From Sulfurimonas sp. (lineage in GTDB: Bacteria; Campylobacterota; Campylobacteria; Campylobacterales; Sulfurimonadaceae), in assembly GCA_027066935.1 (NCBI GenBank), contig JAMOMX010000416.1, forward strand, positions 1-24,872: a stretch of 24,872 nucleotides of DNA. Reading direction: 5' to 3'. A program made the translations under genes and the position numbers. Below the pieces are notes generated by a model. That model had not been told where the DNA came from. It was given only the letters and a program-made list of their open reading frames with translations, and did not search any database. Positions 1 through 7,037 of this stretch are shown here, piece after piece. The stretch's first letter is position 1; each line of letters opens with the position of its first letter.

Positions 1-124
1 AGTTTGTAAAACCTGTTAATAAGCCTGTTGGAAAACCATCTTTATTTGAGAGATGTTGAGGAAGTGCATAAAAAGCACGAAAGAAAAATCCAAATGTATC
101 TATAATTGTAACAACTTTATTCAT
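1..124 (-). CDS. polA: DNA polymerase I, N-terminal fragment (5'-3' exonuclease domain), cut by window edge
   Basis: The first 41 codons are visible; the gene runs off the left edge. The translation begins MNKVVTIIDTFGFFFRAFYALP and continues with a DGFPTGLLTGFTN stretch. This matches the start of the 5'-3' exonuclease (FEN-like) domain of bacterial DNA polymerase I: an early metal-binding Asp in the IID segment, the aromatic-Arg-Ala/Ser-Phe-Tyr-Ala-Leu-Pro motif, and the G-x-P-T-x-x-x-x-G-F segment. PolA removes RNA primers and fills gaps during replication and repair in the cytoplasm. The start codon has no strong Shine-Dalgarno sequence; a weak AGG lies about 12 bases upstream. The recognition is good for so short a piece, but the polymerase domain cannot be seen. 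Confidence 0.8.
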   Translation of the reverse strand, partial: MNKVVTIIDTFGFFFRAFYALPQHLSNKDGFPTGLLTGFTN

Positions 125-209
125 GCAGAGGAACCTAATAATATTTTTATCTTATTATAGCTAATTATGTCCTATTACTTATTAGTTATTCAAATCTATT
201 TTCTTTCAT

Positions 210-255
210 TAGACTTCTTGCATAATCTAGTTTTTAAGGTTTTGCAAGAAGTCTA
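210..255. repeat. Short palindromic repeat, copy 1 (46 bp)
   Basis: A 13-bp perfect inverted repeat, TAGACTTCTTGCA at 210-222 and its reverse complement at 243-255, encloses about 20 bases. The flanks read ATT on both sides if the element is taken to start at AGAC. The right half (from ATCTAGTTT to the trailing TATTAT) aligns with the right end of the 113-bp element at 1915-2027, so this looks like an internally shortened relative. It lies between polA and the stop of the HDOD gene. It has no T-run typical of an intrinsic terminator, although it would form a hairpin in RNA. Confidence 0.65.
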
Positions 256-288
256 TTATTTCAATAAGATACTTAACTAAAAAAATCT

Positions 289-1122
289 TTAATCTTGAGG
301 TTCCTTTTGTTTTGCTATTATGTCCAATAGCTCATCAACTGCATCTTCTAATATTTCATGATTATATCCAACATCATCTGCTCGTTTTAATCCAAAGTTT
401 ATAGCTTGTTCTGATAAGGGTTTATTTATTGGAATAATTGTCTTTACAATATTTAGAGCTAGTGAATACTCTTTTATATCTTCTGATGCACCATTTGGGT
501 TATCTGCATACTTTATCATCTCTATCATCTCTTCATCAAAATTCCAGTGTTTAAATACTAAAGCTGTAACTTCACTAGTTGATACATCAACATAAGAGCG
601 CTCAACTTGAGCAATATTATTTGATCCTTCAATTTCAGATTGAAAACTAATAGCTTCATCCTCTTGAATAATATCACTAGCTATTAATATTTTTCCTGTT
701 TCTTGAAGTAAAGCGGCAAAATATAATGTATCAGCCTTTTTCTTATCAATTTGTTTATACCATTCATAAATTAAAGTCGCTTGCATTGATGATATCTCTG
801 CAAATTTATCTGGAGTGATTCCATAAGGTTGCATATCTACATTTAAAAGTTTTTGAACTGAGTTTCCAATAGCAATTGAGCGAGTCATGGTCATACCAAA
901 TAAGCTAACAGCTTGTTTTGCATTTTTTATCTTATTTGAAAATCCATATAGTGGTGAAGATGCTGCTTTTAATAAATTTGCAATAATCATTGGATCTTCT
1001 TCAATAATCTTTGCCATATCAGCTATTGATGCTGATTCTTTAGCATATACTTTATTTATTTCTAAAATTGTTTTTGAAAGAGGTGGAAGGAATTTAATAC
1101 TATTAACAATTGAGTTTTTCAT
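289..1122 (-). CDS. HDOD domain signalling protein
   Basis: A 277-residue soluble protein made almost entirely of one HDOD domain. Family landmarks are LPPL at residues 12-15, EEDP at 41-44 (the IIxxDP motif), LLKAASSPLYG at 50-60, AVSLFG at 71-76, and a C-terminal KHWNF segment near 191-195. Where a true HD phosphohydrolase would have HDxGK, this protein has QETGK (residues 140-144), so the metal-binding His-Asp pair is absent and hydrolase activity is unlikely. HDOD proteins are generally non-catalytic adaptors in bacterial signalling, often linked to c-di-GMP, motility or stress responses. No receiver or output domain is fused. It appears to be a single-gene unit between two palindromic repeats. 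The family is clear; the specific pathway is not. Confidence 0.85.
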   Translation of the reverse strand: MKNSIVNSIKFLPPLSKTILEINKVYAKESASIADMAKIIEEDPMIIANLLKAASSPLYGFSNKIKNAKQAVSLFGMTMTRSIAIGNSVQKLLNVDMQPYGITPDKFAEISSMQATLIYEWYKQIDKKKADTLYFAALLQETGKILIASDIIQEDEAISFQSEIEGSNNIAQVERSYVDVSTSEVTALVFKHWNFDEEMIEMIKYADNPNGASEDIKEYSLALNIVKTIIPINKPLSEQAINFGLKRADDVGYNHEILEDAVDELLDIIAKQKEPQD

Positions 1123-1200
1123 TTATAACTACCTTACTACAATAAAATTATTTTTGATTATTATATCAGTTTTAGTTTAATTGTAGTTTGTTTATCATTT

Positions 1201-1884
1201 TTACACCATAAAAATAAACTTATATCCATTATAAATAGTAAATAATCCATAAAATATCACAGCTATTGAAGCAAGATATACTAACATATTTCTAAAGTTA
1301 GTAGCTAAGCTTAATGTTGTCAAAAAACCAAGTCCAAACATAGCAGGAATTGTGCTCAATCCAAATATTGCCATAACTAAGGCACCGTATATAGGACTCG
1401 CTGTACTAGCTGCTGCTATTGCAAAGAAGTAAACAAACCCACATGGGAGTAGACCATTTAACATACCAAGTAAATAAAAACTAGAGTTTGATTTAGAATT
1501 CATAATTTTTGCAAATGTATTTCTATATAAAGCTGTTTGTGAAAATGATTTTCCATCAAATTTTAAAAATTTCATCTTACCCATCAATGATAATCCAGCT
1601 ATAAGCATTGCTACTCCAGCTAACATTAGCAGTGAGCCTCTAGCCGTATCTGTATAAGTAACCGTACTGCCTAAATACCCAAATATAGCCCCAAGAATTG
1701 TATATGTACTCACACGCCCAAGTGAGTAAAGAAGGTGAGCTGAACTCTTTGAAAGTTTTGAGCTTTGTGGAGATATTTTAATACTTGAATAAGCCATAAC
1801 TATACCACCACACATTCCGATACAATGTCCAAATGAACCTAAAAAAGCTATACTTATAATACTAATAATATCTATACTTTCCAA
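1201..1884 (-). CDS. TauE/SafE-like, DsbD_2 (COG2836) family membrane protein
   Basis: A 227-residue integral membrane protein with about six hydrophobic helices. It has two cysteine-bearing motifs typical of the COG2836/DsbD_2 group: GHCIGMCGG (Cys21 and Cys25) in the first helix and LPCG (Cys148) in the second half. The LGRVSTYTILG segment (residues 55-65) is also characteristic. Relatives resemble the transmembrane part of DsbD/CcdA and are often annotated as sulfite exporter TauE/SafE. Proposed roles are thiol/electron transfer or metal handling for cytochrome oxidase maturation; the sequence does not decide between them. The start is taken as TTG at 1884 because AAGG lies 7 bases upstream on the minus strand. 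No cytochrome or copper gene is adjacent here, so context does not help. Confidence 0.8.
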   Translation of the reverse strand: MESIDIISIISIAFLGSFGHCIGMCGGIVMAYSSIKISPQSSKLSKSSAHLLYSLGRVSTYTILGAIFGYLGSTVTYTDTARGSLLMLAGVAMLIAGLSLMGKMKFLKFDGKSFSQTALYRNTFAKIMNSKSNSSFYLLGMLNGLLPCGFVYFFAIAAASTASPIYGALVMAIFGLSTIPAMFGLGFLTTLSLATNFRNMLVYLASIAVIFYGLFTIYNGYKFIFMV

Positions 1885-1914
1885 TTTTTTACCTTACTTA
1901 AATTATTTTATCAC

Positions 1915-2027
1915 TAGACCTCTTGCATAACTTAGATCCTGAATCAAGTTCAGGATAACGAAAATCCAAATATTTTGTCATTCCAAACTTGATTTGGAAT
2001 CTAGTTTAGAGTTATGCAAGAGGTCTA
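1915..2027. repeat. Long nested palindromic repeat, copy 2 (113 bp, MITE-like)
   Basis: The ends are a perfect 17-bp inverted repeat: TAGACCTCTTGCATAAC at 1915-1931 and its reverse complement at 2011-2027. Inside lie two smaller perfect hairpins. One has 8-bp arms ATCCTGAA/TTCAGGAT around TCAAG; the other has arms ATTCCAAA/TTTGGAAT around CTTGA. The two inner halves are themselves approximate reverse complements, so the whole element can fold as one long arm or as a cross. It encodes nothing. It separates the xer stop from the start of the TauE-like gene. Inner palindromes of the ATCCTGAA type occur in intergenic repeats of many bacteria. The TA dinucleotide at each end could reflect a transposon target site, but no transposase is present here. 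Confidence 0.75.
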
Positions 2028-2075
2028 TTATATTAAAGTTATGTTACATTAGTGTTAGGTAGTATAAATTTATCA

Positions 2076-2912
2076 TTATTTTGCAAATGGATGACATGCT
2101 TGTACTGTTTCACTAAGGTGTTGTTTTTGAATATGTGTATATATTTGTGTTGTGAGGAGTGAGGCATGACCAAGTAACTCTTGAACAACTCTCAAATCAG
2201 CTCCACCTGTTATTAGTGATGTTGCATATGAGTGACGAAGCACATGTGGTGATACACCTAAATACTTTTTTATTATTTTATATGCAGATATGCGACTTAA
2301 TTTTTTACCTTTATAATTGCACCAAATAAAATCATTTTCATATTTTGATTCATCAAGATAACAAGAGATAGCCTCTGTTGCAACTTTAGCTATTGGGACA
2401 ACTCTCTCTTTATCCCCTTTTGCATGACGAACAAGCAACCACTCACCATCAATATCTTCTTTTTTAAGCTCTAAGCACTCACTAATTCTAACTCCAGTTG
2501 CATACAAAAAAAGTATAAGTGCATAGTCACGACAACCCAGCCATGAACCCTTATCACATAGATTTGCACCAGCCATAATTTGTTCTAGCGATAAAAATTT
2601 TGGTAAAAGTTTTGGGATTTTTGCTGATTTTAATTTTGTTTTTTCATCAATAAACTCATTTTTATAACAAAAATCAAAAAATGTATTAACTGAAGAAAGT
2701 TTACGATTTAATGTCCGTTTATTTTCATACTTTGATAAAATATTTAAAAGTCTTTTTGAATCTATCGTTATCAAAGGATTTTTATATTCACTCTCTATTG
2801 ATAATAAGTCACTCTTATAAGCAGCAATGCTTTTTTTATTTAATGCTTTATTTATACTTATATATTCTAAAAAAGCCTCAAGCTCATTACTCAACTGAGA
2901 TGAATTCATCAT
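2076..2912 (-). CDS. Tyrosine site-specific recombinase, XerC/XerD-like
   Basis: A 278-residue recombinase with an N-terminal core-binding (SAM-like) domain (about residues 7-90) and a catalytic domain (about 105-270). All catalytic residues of the family are visible: Arg142 in ATGVRISE, Lys165 in HAKGDK, His223 and Arg226 in PHVLRH, His249 in LLGHAS and nucleophile Tyr258 in IYTHI. The likely role is resolving chromosome dimers at a dif-type site, or another recombination event. At about 280 residues it has the XerC/D size, whereas XerH of Helicobacter and Campylobacter is, as I recall, nearer 350-360 residues. Its first codons overlap the 3' end of the BamB-like gene by 26 bases and no Shine-Dalgarno is evident. 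Coupled translation is likely; a TTG at codon 7 is an alternative start. Confidence 0.88.
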   Translation of the reverse strand: MMNSSQLSNELEAFLEYISINKALNKKSIAAYKSDLLSIESEYKNPLITIDSKRLLNILSKYENKRTLNRKLSSVNTFFDFCYKNEFIDEKTKLKSAKIPKLLPKFLSLEQIMAGANLCDKGSWLGCRDYALILFLYATGVRISECLELKKEDIDGEWLLVRHAKGDKERVVPIAKVATEAISCYLDESKYENDFIWCNYKGKKLSRISAYKIIKKYLGVSPHVLRHSYATSLITGGADLRVVQELLGHASLLTTQIYTHIQKQHLSETVQACHPFAK

Positions 2913-3882
2913 TTATATAAAATGTTTTTTCATCGATATAGATATAACCATCATCTAAATCCACTTCGTAGATATCATACTGCAATAGATCTTTTGACAA
3001 CTCTATTAGATAACCCTCTTTTTCAAGAGCATAAAGTTTATCATTATAAGATATCAAACCCAAAAAATGTGCAAAAGAAAACTTTACTTTTGTATTAATC
3101 TGTAGGTCAGGCGTTAAAGATATTATCTCACCCTGCTTTGTAGTTATAAAAATATTTTTATTATCATATATAGCATTACGAATCTCATAATCAACTCTTA
3201 TCTCTTTAAGAGCAAAAGAGAGTATTTTTGAACCAGTAGCTGCTATTAATTTATCATCTATAACATTAAAATAAATAATGTTGTTAAAATTTTCTTCAGA
3301 TGAAACTATAATACTTCTAAGTTTCTTTTTCAAATCAACATTAACTATAACTATCTTTCCATCAAGAGTTAAAAATAAAACTAAATCATTCATAAAATAA
3401 GGTTTTACTATTTTAGAATTAACAACTATTGGTGCATTTCCTTGCTCTTTTAGAAGTAACTCTTTAGTTGAAATAGAATATAGTGCCATCTCATTATCTG
3501 CAAATAAAACTGCTAAGACATCATCTTTAACACTAGCTGTAGCTATTGTTTTTTTAAGATCAAAAGTTTCAACCATTTTTTTATCACCAACATAAAAAAG
3601 AGTCAAAATTCCATCAATTGTAGCGCTAATAATCCAATCATCACTTTTTGATATAAACCTATTTTTATCATCTATCTCTATATCAATTATTTTACCATTA
3701 ATAAATATTTTTTTATTCTCTAAAAGAGCTCCATCAAGGTTGGTGTCTACTATTTTATTTTCTATCTCACCTGTATTTTTCCAATCACCTACTGTATCTT
3801 TTGGTTCAAACACTTTTTTTGAGCTACATCCATTAAATAATAATGCAAAAGTTATAATTAAAGAAAAATATATTGAATGCAA
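2887..3882 (-). CDS. BamB-like beta-propeller lipoprotein
   Basis: A 331-residue protein that begins with a lipoprotein signal: a hydrophobic stretch ending LLFNGCSS, with the lipidated Cys near residue 19. The rest consists of repeated short beta-strand blocks (for example DDVLAVLFADNEMALYSIST and NDLVLFLTLDGKIVIVNVDL) about 35-45 residues apart. This is consistent with a PQQ/WD-type propeller like BamB, the outer-membrane assembly lipoprotein. It follows a YfgM-like gene by 4 bases, matching the yfgM-bamB order of E. coli. The start is TTG at 3882, likely translated by coupling to the upstream stop. The repeats are degenerate and I cannot count blades with certainty; the BamB role is inferred from fold pattern plus context. 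Confidence 0.6.
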   Translation of the reverse strand: MHSIYFSLIITFALLFNGCSSKKVFEPKDTVGDWKNTGEIENKIVDTNLDGALLENKKIFINGKIIDIEIDDKNRFISKSDDWIISATIDGILTLFYVGDKKMVETFDLKKTIATASVKDDVLAVLFADNEMALYSISTKELLLKEQGNAPIVVNSKIVKPYFMNDLVLFLTLDGKIVIVNVDLKKKLRSIIVSSEENFNNIIYFNVIDDKLIAATGSKILSFALKEIRVDYEIRNAIYDNKNIFITTKQGEIISLTPDLQINTKVKFSFAHFLGLISYNDKLYALEKEGYLIELSKDLLQYDIYEVDLDDGYIYIDEKTFYINDEFISVE

Positions 3883-3886
3883 TTTT

Positions 3887-4483
3887 TTACTTTAAACCAA
3901 AATGTGAAAGTGCTAAAGCAACTGTTTTTAATGAAGAGTTTTGAGAAACTTTTCTTAACTCAGCATGAGCTTTTTTTATCTCATTTTTATCTAAATAAAG
4001 TATTGCACTTTGAACGAGAGCTAAATCTTTATATATAGCATCTTGCTTCATTGAATAATCAAGTAATTTTTCATTATCTTTAGATCTTGAAGCTACTTCA
4101 TAACTAGCTAAATCACTAATAAATATAGTTTTAGAAGAGCTTAAAGATTTTAATTTATCAACATCATTTAATGCTACTGCTTGAGAATATGACCAAACAT
4201 CAAATAACGCTGGACTTAATTGTTCTAAATTTATTTTTAAATTCTCATTATTTGTATCTAGATTTAATTTTGCTAAAACTTCATTTGCTTCTTTAATTGT
4301 GCTTTGTTTATTTGAATTATAAACTATATTTGAAATTACAACTATAACAATAAGAACAACAATTCCAATCATTAAATTTTTATATTTTTTTACAAATTTT
4401 TCAGTCATTACAGCTTTTTCAAAAAATTTCTCTTCGGAATTCAATTCCTCTTTTACCATATTTATATTTTGTTTTAAGCTCAA
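3887..4483 (-). CDS. YfgM-like tetratricopeptide membrane protein
   Basis: A 198-residue protein with a short charged cytoplasmic N-terminus, one membrane helix (about residues 36-53, rich in Ile and Val) and a helical C-terminal domain. The C-terminal part (LALVQSAILYLDKNEIKKAHAELRKVSQNSSLKTVALALSH, read in segments) has TPR-like helix pairs of the TPR_21/YfgM type. In E. coli YfgM is an ancillary SecYEG-associated protein that helps periplasmic chaperones, and its gene precedes bamB; the same order is seen here. TTG at 4483 is taken as start because AAGGA lies 6-7 bases upstream. It is the first gene of a three-gene minus-strand unit, transcribed divergently from gatC. Confidence 0.6.
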   Translation of the reverse strand: MSLKQNINMVKEELNSEEKFFEKAVMTEKFVKKYKNLMIGIVVLIVIVVISNIVYNSNKQSTIKEANEVLAKLNLDTNNENLKINLEQLSPALFDVWSYSQAVALNDVDKLKSLSSSKTIFISDLASYEVASRSKDNEKLLDYSMKQDAIYKDLALVQSAILYLDKNEIKKAHAELRKVSQNSSLKTVALALSHFGLK

Positions 4484-4575
4484 AAATCATCCTTAATTTA
4501 TTATCTATTTTACTTTTGATGTAATATTACCCAATAATTTGTTAAATTTTTATCAAAAAGACAAGTTTTTTTTGA

Positions 4576-4581
4576 TACAAT
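4576..4581 (+). promoter_or_regulatory. Candidate -10 box for gatC-pilT
   Basis: TACAAT, preceded by a run of eight T residues, ends about 30 bases before the gatC ATG. AT-rich T-tracts upstream of the -10 box in place of a conserved -35 are usual in Campylobacterota. A transcript starting about 7 bases downstream would have a 5' leader of roughly 24 bases containing the AGGA ribosome site. Assigned by eye. Confidence 0.4.
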
Positions 4582-4611
4582 CGAGTTAAATAATAATTTG
4601 TAGGAATATAT

Positions 4612-4902
4612 ATGCAAGTAGATGATGCACTTTTAGTAAAATTGGAAAAACTATCATTTTTAAAAGTTGATGAGAATAAACGTGAAGAAATTATAAAACA
4701 ACTCTCAGAAATTGTTAGTTTTGTAGATAATCTAAGTGAACTAAATACAGATGGCGTTGATGATAAATTTGCCATAAATGATAGTTCTACACCTACAAGA
4801 GAAGATATAGCTAGATGTGACACGAAAATTAATGATGACATTATAAAAAATGCTCCTAATGGTGCTGAACACTTTTTTATAGTCCCTAAAATCATAGAAT
4901 AA
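4612..4902 (+). CDS. gatC: Aspartyl/glutamyl-tRNA amidotransferase subunit C
   Basis: A 96-residue protein with the GatC plan: an N-terminal helical hairpin (LVKLEKLSFLKVDENKREEI, then an acidic helix IIKQLSEIVSFVDNLSELNTDGV) and a C-terminal tail ending in ...NAPNGAEHFFIVPKIIE. This tail matches the conserved A-P-x-x-x-x-x-F-F-x-V-P-K-V-I/L-E ending that wraps around GatA. GatCAB converts misacylated Glu-tRNA(Gln) and/or Asp-tRNA(Asn) to Gln-tRNA(Gln) and Asn-tRNA(Asn) in the cytoplasm. gatA and gatB are not in this window. AGGA lies about 8 bases before the ATG. pilT follows after 23 bases on the same strand, probably in the same transcript. Confidence 0.92.
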   Translation: MQVDDALLVKLEKLSFLKVDENKREEIIKQLSEIVSFVDNLSELNTDGVDDKFAINDSSTPTREDIARCDTKINDDIIKNAPNGAEHFFIVPKIIE

Positions 4903-4925
4903 ATTAACAAAAAAAGGAAATTATA

Positions 4926-6014
4926 ATGGATCAAGAAGAAGAAGTAAAAAAAACCATTGATATCAAAAAACTACTCAAGAGTACCCTTAAGCTTGGTTCG
5001 TCTGATCTACATTTAGTAGTAGGAAGTGAACCACAAATTCGTATTGACAAAGAGTTAAAACCTTTAAAACTTGATAAATTAACATCAAAAGATATCGACA
5101 GCATTGCTAACTCACTTATGAAAGAAAAACAAAAAAAAGAGTTTGAAGAGAAGAATGAACTTGATTTTAGTTTTACTATTGAAAATGTTGGTCGTTTTCG
5201 TGCAAACTATTATAAAACAAGAGATGGTACGGCATGTGCATTTCGTATGATCCCAATAGAGGTACCTACTCTTGATGAATTTGACAACAACCCTATTTTT
5301 AAAGAGTTAATAAAAAAAGAAAAAGGCTTAATTCTTGTAACTGGCCCTACTGGTAGTGGTAAATCAACTACACTAGCTTCTATGTTACATGAGATTAATC
5401 TAACTGAGCGTAAACATATTATTACTATTGAAGACCCAGTTGAGTTTGTGCATAAAAATATTAACTGCCTTTTTTCTCAGCGTAATGTTGGCTCAGACAC
5501 AGAATCATTTGCTTCGGCTATAAAATATTCATTAAGACAAGATCCAGATATTATACTAATTGGAGAGATGCGTGATGCTGAAACTATTGGAGCTGCATTA
5601 ACAGCTGCTGAAACTGGTCACCTAGTTTTTGGAACACTACATACAAACTCCGCACCTGGTACAATAAACCGTATTATAGATGCTTTTCCATCAGAAAAAC
5701 AAGCACAAATCAGAGCTCAACTCTCTTCATCACTAGTAGCAGTAATCGCACAATCACTAATACCTAGAATTGGAACTGGAAAAGTAGCAACTCAAGAAGT
5801 TATGATTTCAAATGCAGCTATTATGAATCTTATTCGTGAAGATAAAGTTCATCAGCTTTATTCACAAATGCAACTAAACCAAAATGAGACAGGTATGCGT
5901 ACTCAAACTCAAGAGATAATGGACCTTCTTAAAAAGAAAATCATTACAAAAGAGAATGCTATTAAAAGCTCAAATAAACCAGATGAAATAATGCATGTTA
6001 TAGAAAATTTATAA
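4926..6014 (+). CDS. pilT: Type IV pilus retraction ATPase PilT
   Basis: A 362-residue hexameric secretion ATPase. An N-terminal PAS-like domain carries SSDLHL (residues 25-30), the usual PilT/GspE signature. The RecA-like domain has Walker A GPTGSGKS at 140-147, the Asp box ITIEDPVEF near 166-174, Walker B ILIGEMRD at 210-217, and the His box AAETGHLVFGTLHT at 227-240. IxEMRD and this length are typical of PilT, which powers pilus retraction for twitching motility and adhesion. GspE/PilB-type ATPases are longer. AAAGGA lies 7 bases before the ATG. The stop codon overlaps that of the convergent methyltransferase gene. No other pilus genes are adjacent, as is common for pilT. Confidence 0.93.
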   Translation: MDQEEEVKKTIDIKKLLKSTLKLGSSDLHLVVGSEPQIRIDKELKPLKLDKLTSKDIDSIANSLMKEKQKKEFEEKNELDFSFTIENVGRFRANYYKTRDGTACAFRMIPIEVPTLDEFDNNPIFKELIKKEKGLILVTGPTGSGKSTTLASMLHEINLTERKHIITIEDPVEFVHKNINCLFSQRNVGSDTESFASAIKYSLRQDPDIILIGEMRDAETIGAALTAAETGHLVFGTLHTNSAPGTINRIIDAFPSEKQAQIRAQLSSSLVAVIAQSLIPRIGTGKVATQEVMISNAAIMNLIREDKVHQLYSQMQLNQNETGMRTQTQEIMDLLKKKIITKENAIKSSNKPDEIMHVIENL

Positions 6015-7037
6015 AGTTTTTCTAAACTTTATCATCTTAAATCTCTCTCCCAAAAAGTTAGGCATTATAAGCATTTTTGCTTTTTCTAACTCTTGGGCAT
6101 ATATTTTTTCATCCACATTTTTTTTAAGTAATTCCAACAACTCTAATATACCCATATCAACAAGAGCTACCATCTGCGCTTTTAACTCTATAAACTCTAC
6201 TCCAGCATCTTCAAAAGCATCTTTAACATGTGCAAATGTTACATCATAAGTTATATCTGTATTTTTAAAAAGATCCTCTCTTTTGATATTTTCATCTTCA
6301 TTCTCTGTAAGAAAAAATGCAATAACCTCATGTTTATCATATACTCTTAGTGAAAAATCAGGACGGGCACTCATCTCACCATAATCAAAGCTCATAAATT
6401 CAAATTTTTCACAAGACAAAGACATTTCATGAGCAAATTGTTCATAACCAACTGCTATCTCTCCTCTATCTTTATGATACTTATCTGCTTTTTCTTTTAC
6501 CCACTCATTTTCTACATCAAACTCAACAACATGCCCATCAACCCTTGCCGTTTTACCTTTATAAAAAAGCTCACACGGAAATGCATCAAAAATCTCATTT
6601 GCTATAAAAAAAGCATTTTTACATCTTAGTTCACTTAAAGATTTATAATGAGTTATTTTTATAACATCACCAAAACTTTCACTAAAATAGTTTTTTTGAA
6701 AATTTTGTAAATCCTCAAATCTTTCAATGATTACAAACTTTAAACTATCAAGCAATGTTGGTCTAAGTGTATATATAAACTGAACTACATCAGCTAAAAA
6801 ATATCCATGATGAGCACCAATCTCACAAATAACACCATCTTTATCTAAAAAACCATCATCAACTAAAGATATTATATGTTTTGCTACACATCCACCAAAA
6901 AATTGACTTGTACTTACAGCAGTGTAAAAATCACCCTCTTTTCCTATTGTTTTATAACTTGAATAATAACCATCTTTATCATAAAGCCATTCGCCCATAT
7001 ATTTACTGAATAATTTAATCAAATTTATACATCTCAT
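6009..7037 (-). CDS. MidA/NDUFAF7-type SAM-dependent methyltransferase (COG1565)
   Basis: A 342-residue class I methyltransferase. Hallmarks of COG1565 are GDFYTAVSTSQFFGG (residues 35-49), EIGAHHGYFL (72-81, in the position of the SAM glycine loop), NEIFDAFPCEL (147-157) and FDYG near 218-221. The mitochondrial relative NDUFAF7 methylates an Arg on a complex I subunit, so a role in respiratory complex assembly is possible but unproven in bacteria. The loop reads GAHHG and so lacks the final glycine of a GxGxG loop. The first 23 bases overlap the TolC-family gene. The ATG at 7037 has no clear ribosome site, and Met14 is another possible start. The stop codon overlaps that of pilT. Confidence 0.82.
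   Translation of the reverse strand: MRCINLIKLFSKYMGEWLYDKDGYYSSYKTIGKEGDFYTAVSTSQFFGGCVAKHIISLVDDGFLDKDGVICEIGAHHGYFLADVVQFIYTLRPTLLDSLKFVIIERFEDLQNFQKNYFSESFGDVIKITHYKSLSELRCKNAFFIANEIFDAFPCELFYKGKTARVDGHVVEFDVENEWVKEKADKYHKDRGEIAVGYEQFAHEMSLSCEKFEFMSFDYGEMSARPDFSLRVYDKHEVIAFFLTENEDENIKREDLFKNTDITYDVTFAHVKDAFEDAGVEFIELKAQMVALVDMGILELLELLKKNVDEKIYAQELEKAKMLIMPNFLGERFKMIKFRKTL

Noticed and set aside
2076..2912. Recombinase as the integrase of a genomic island
   Set aside because: No tRNA, att-like direct repeats or cargo genes flank it, and it sits in what looks like a core operon.
4542..4934. A 130-codon minus-strand frame opposite gatC
   Set aside because: gatC on the plus strand is clearly recognisable with a ribosome site; the antisense translation has no protein-like features.
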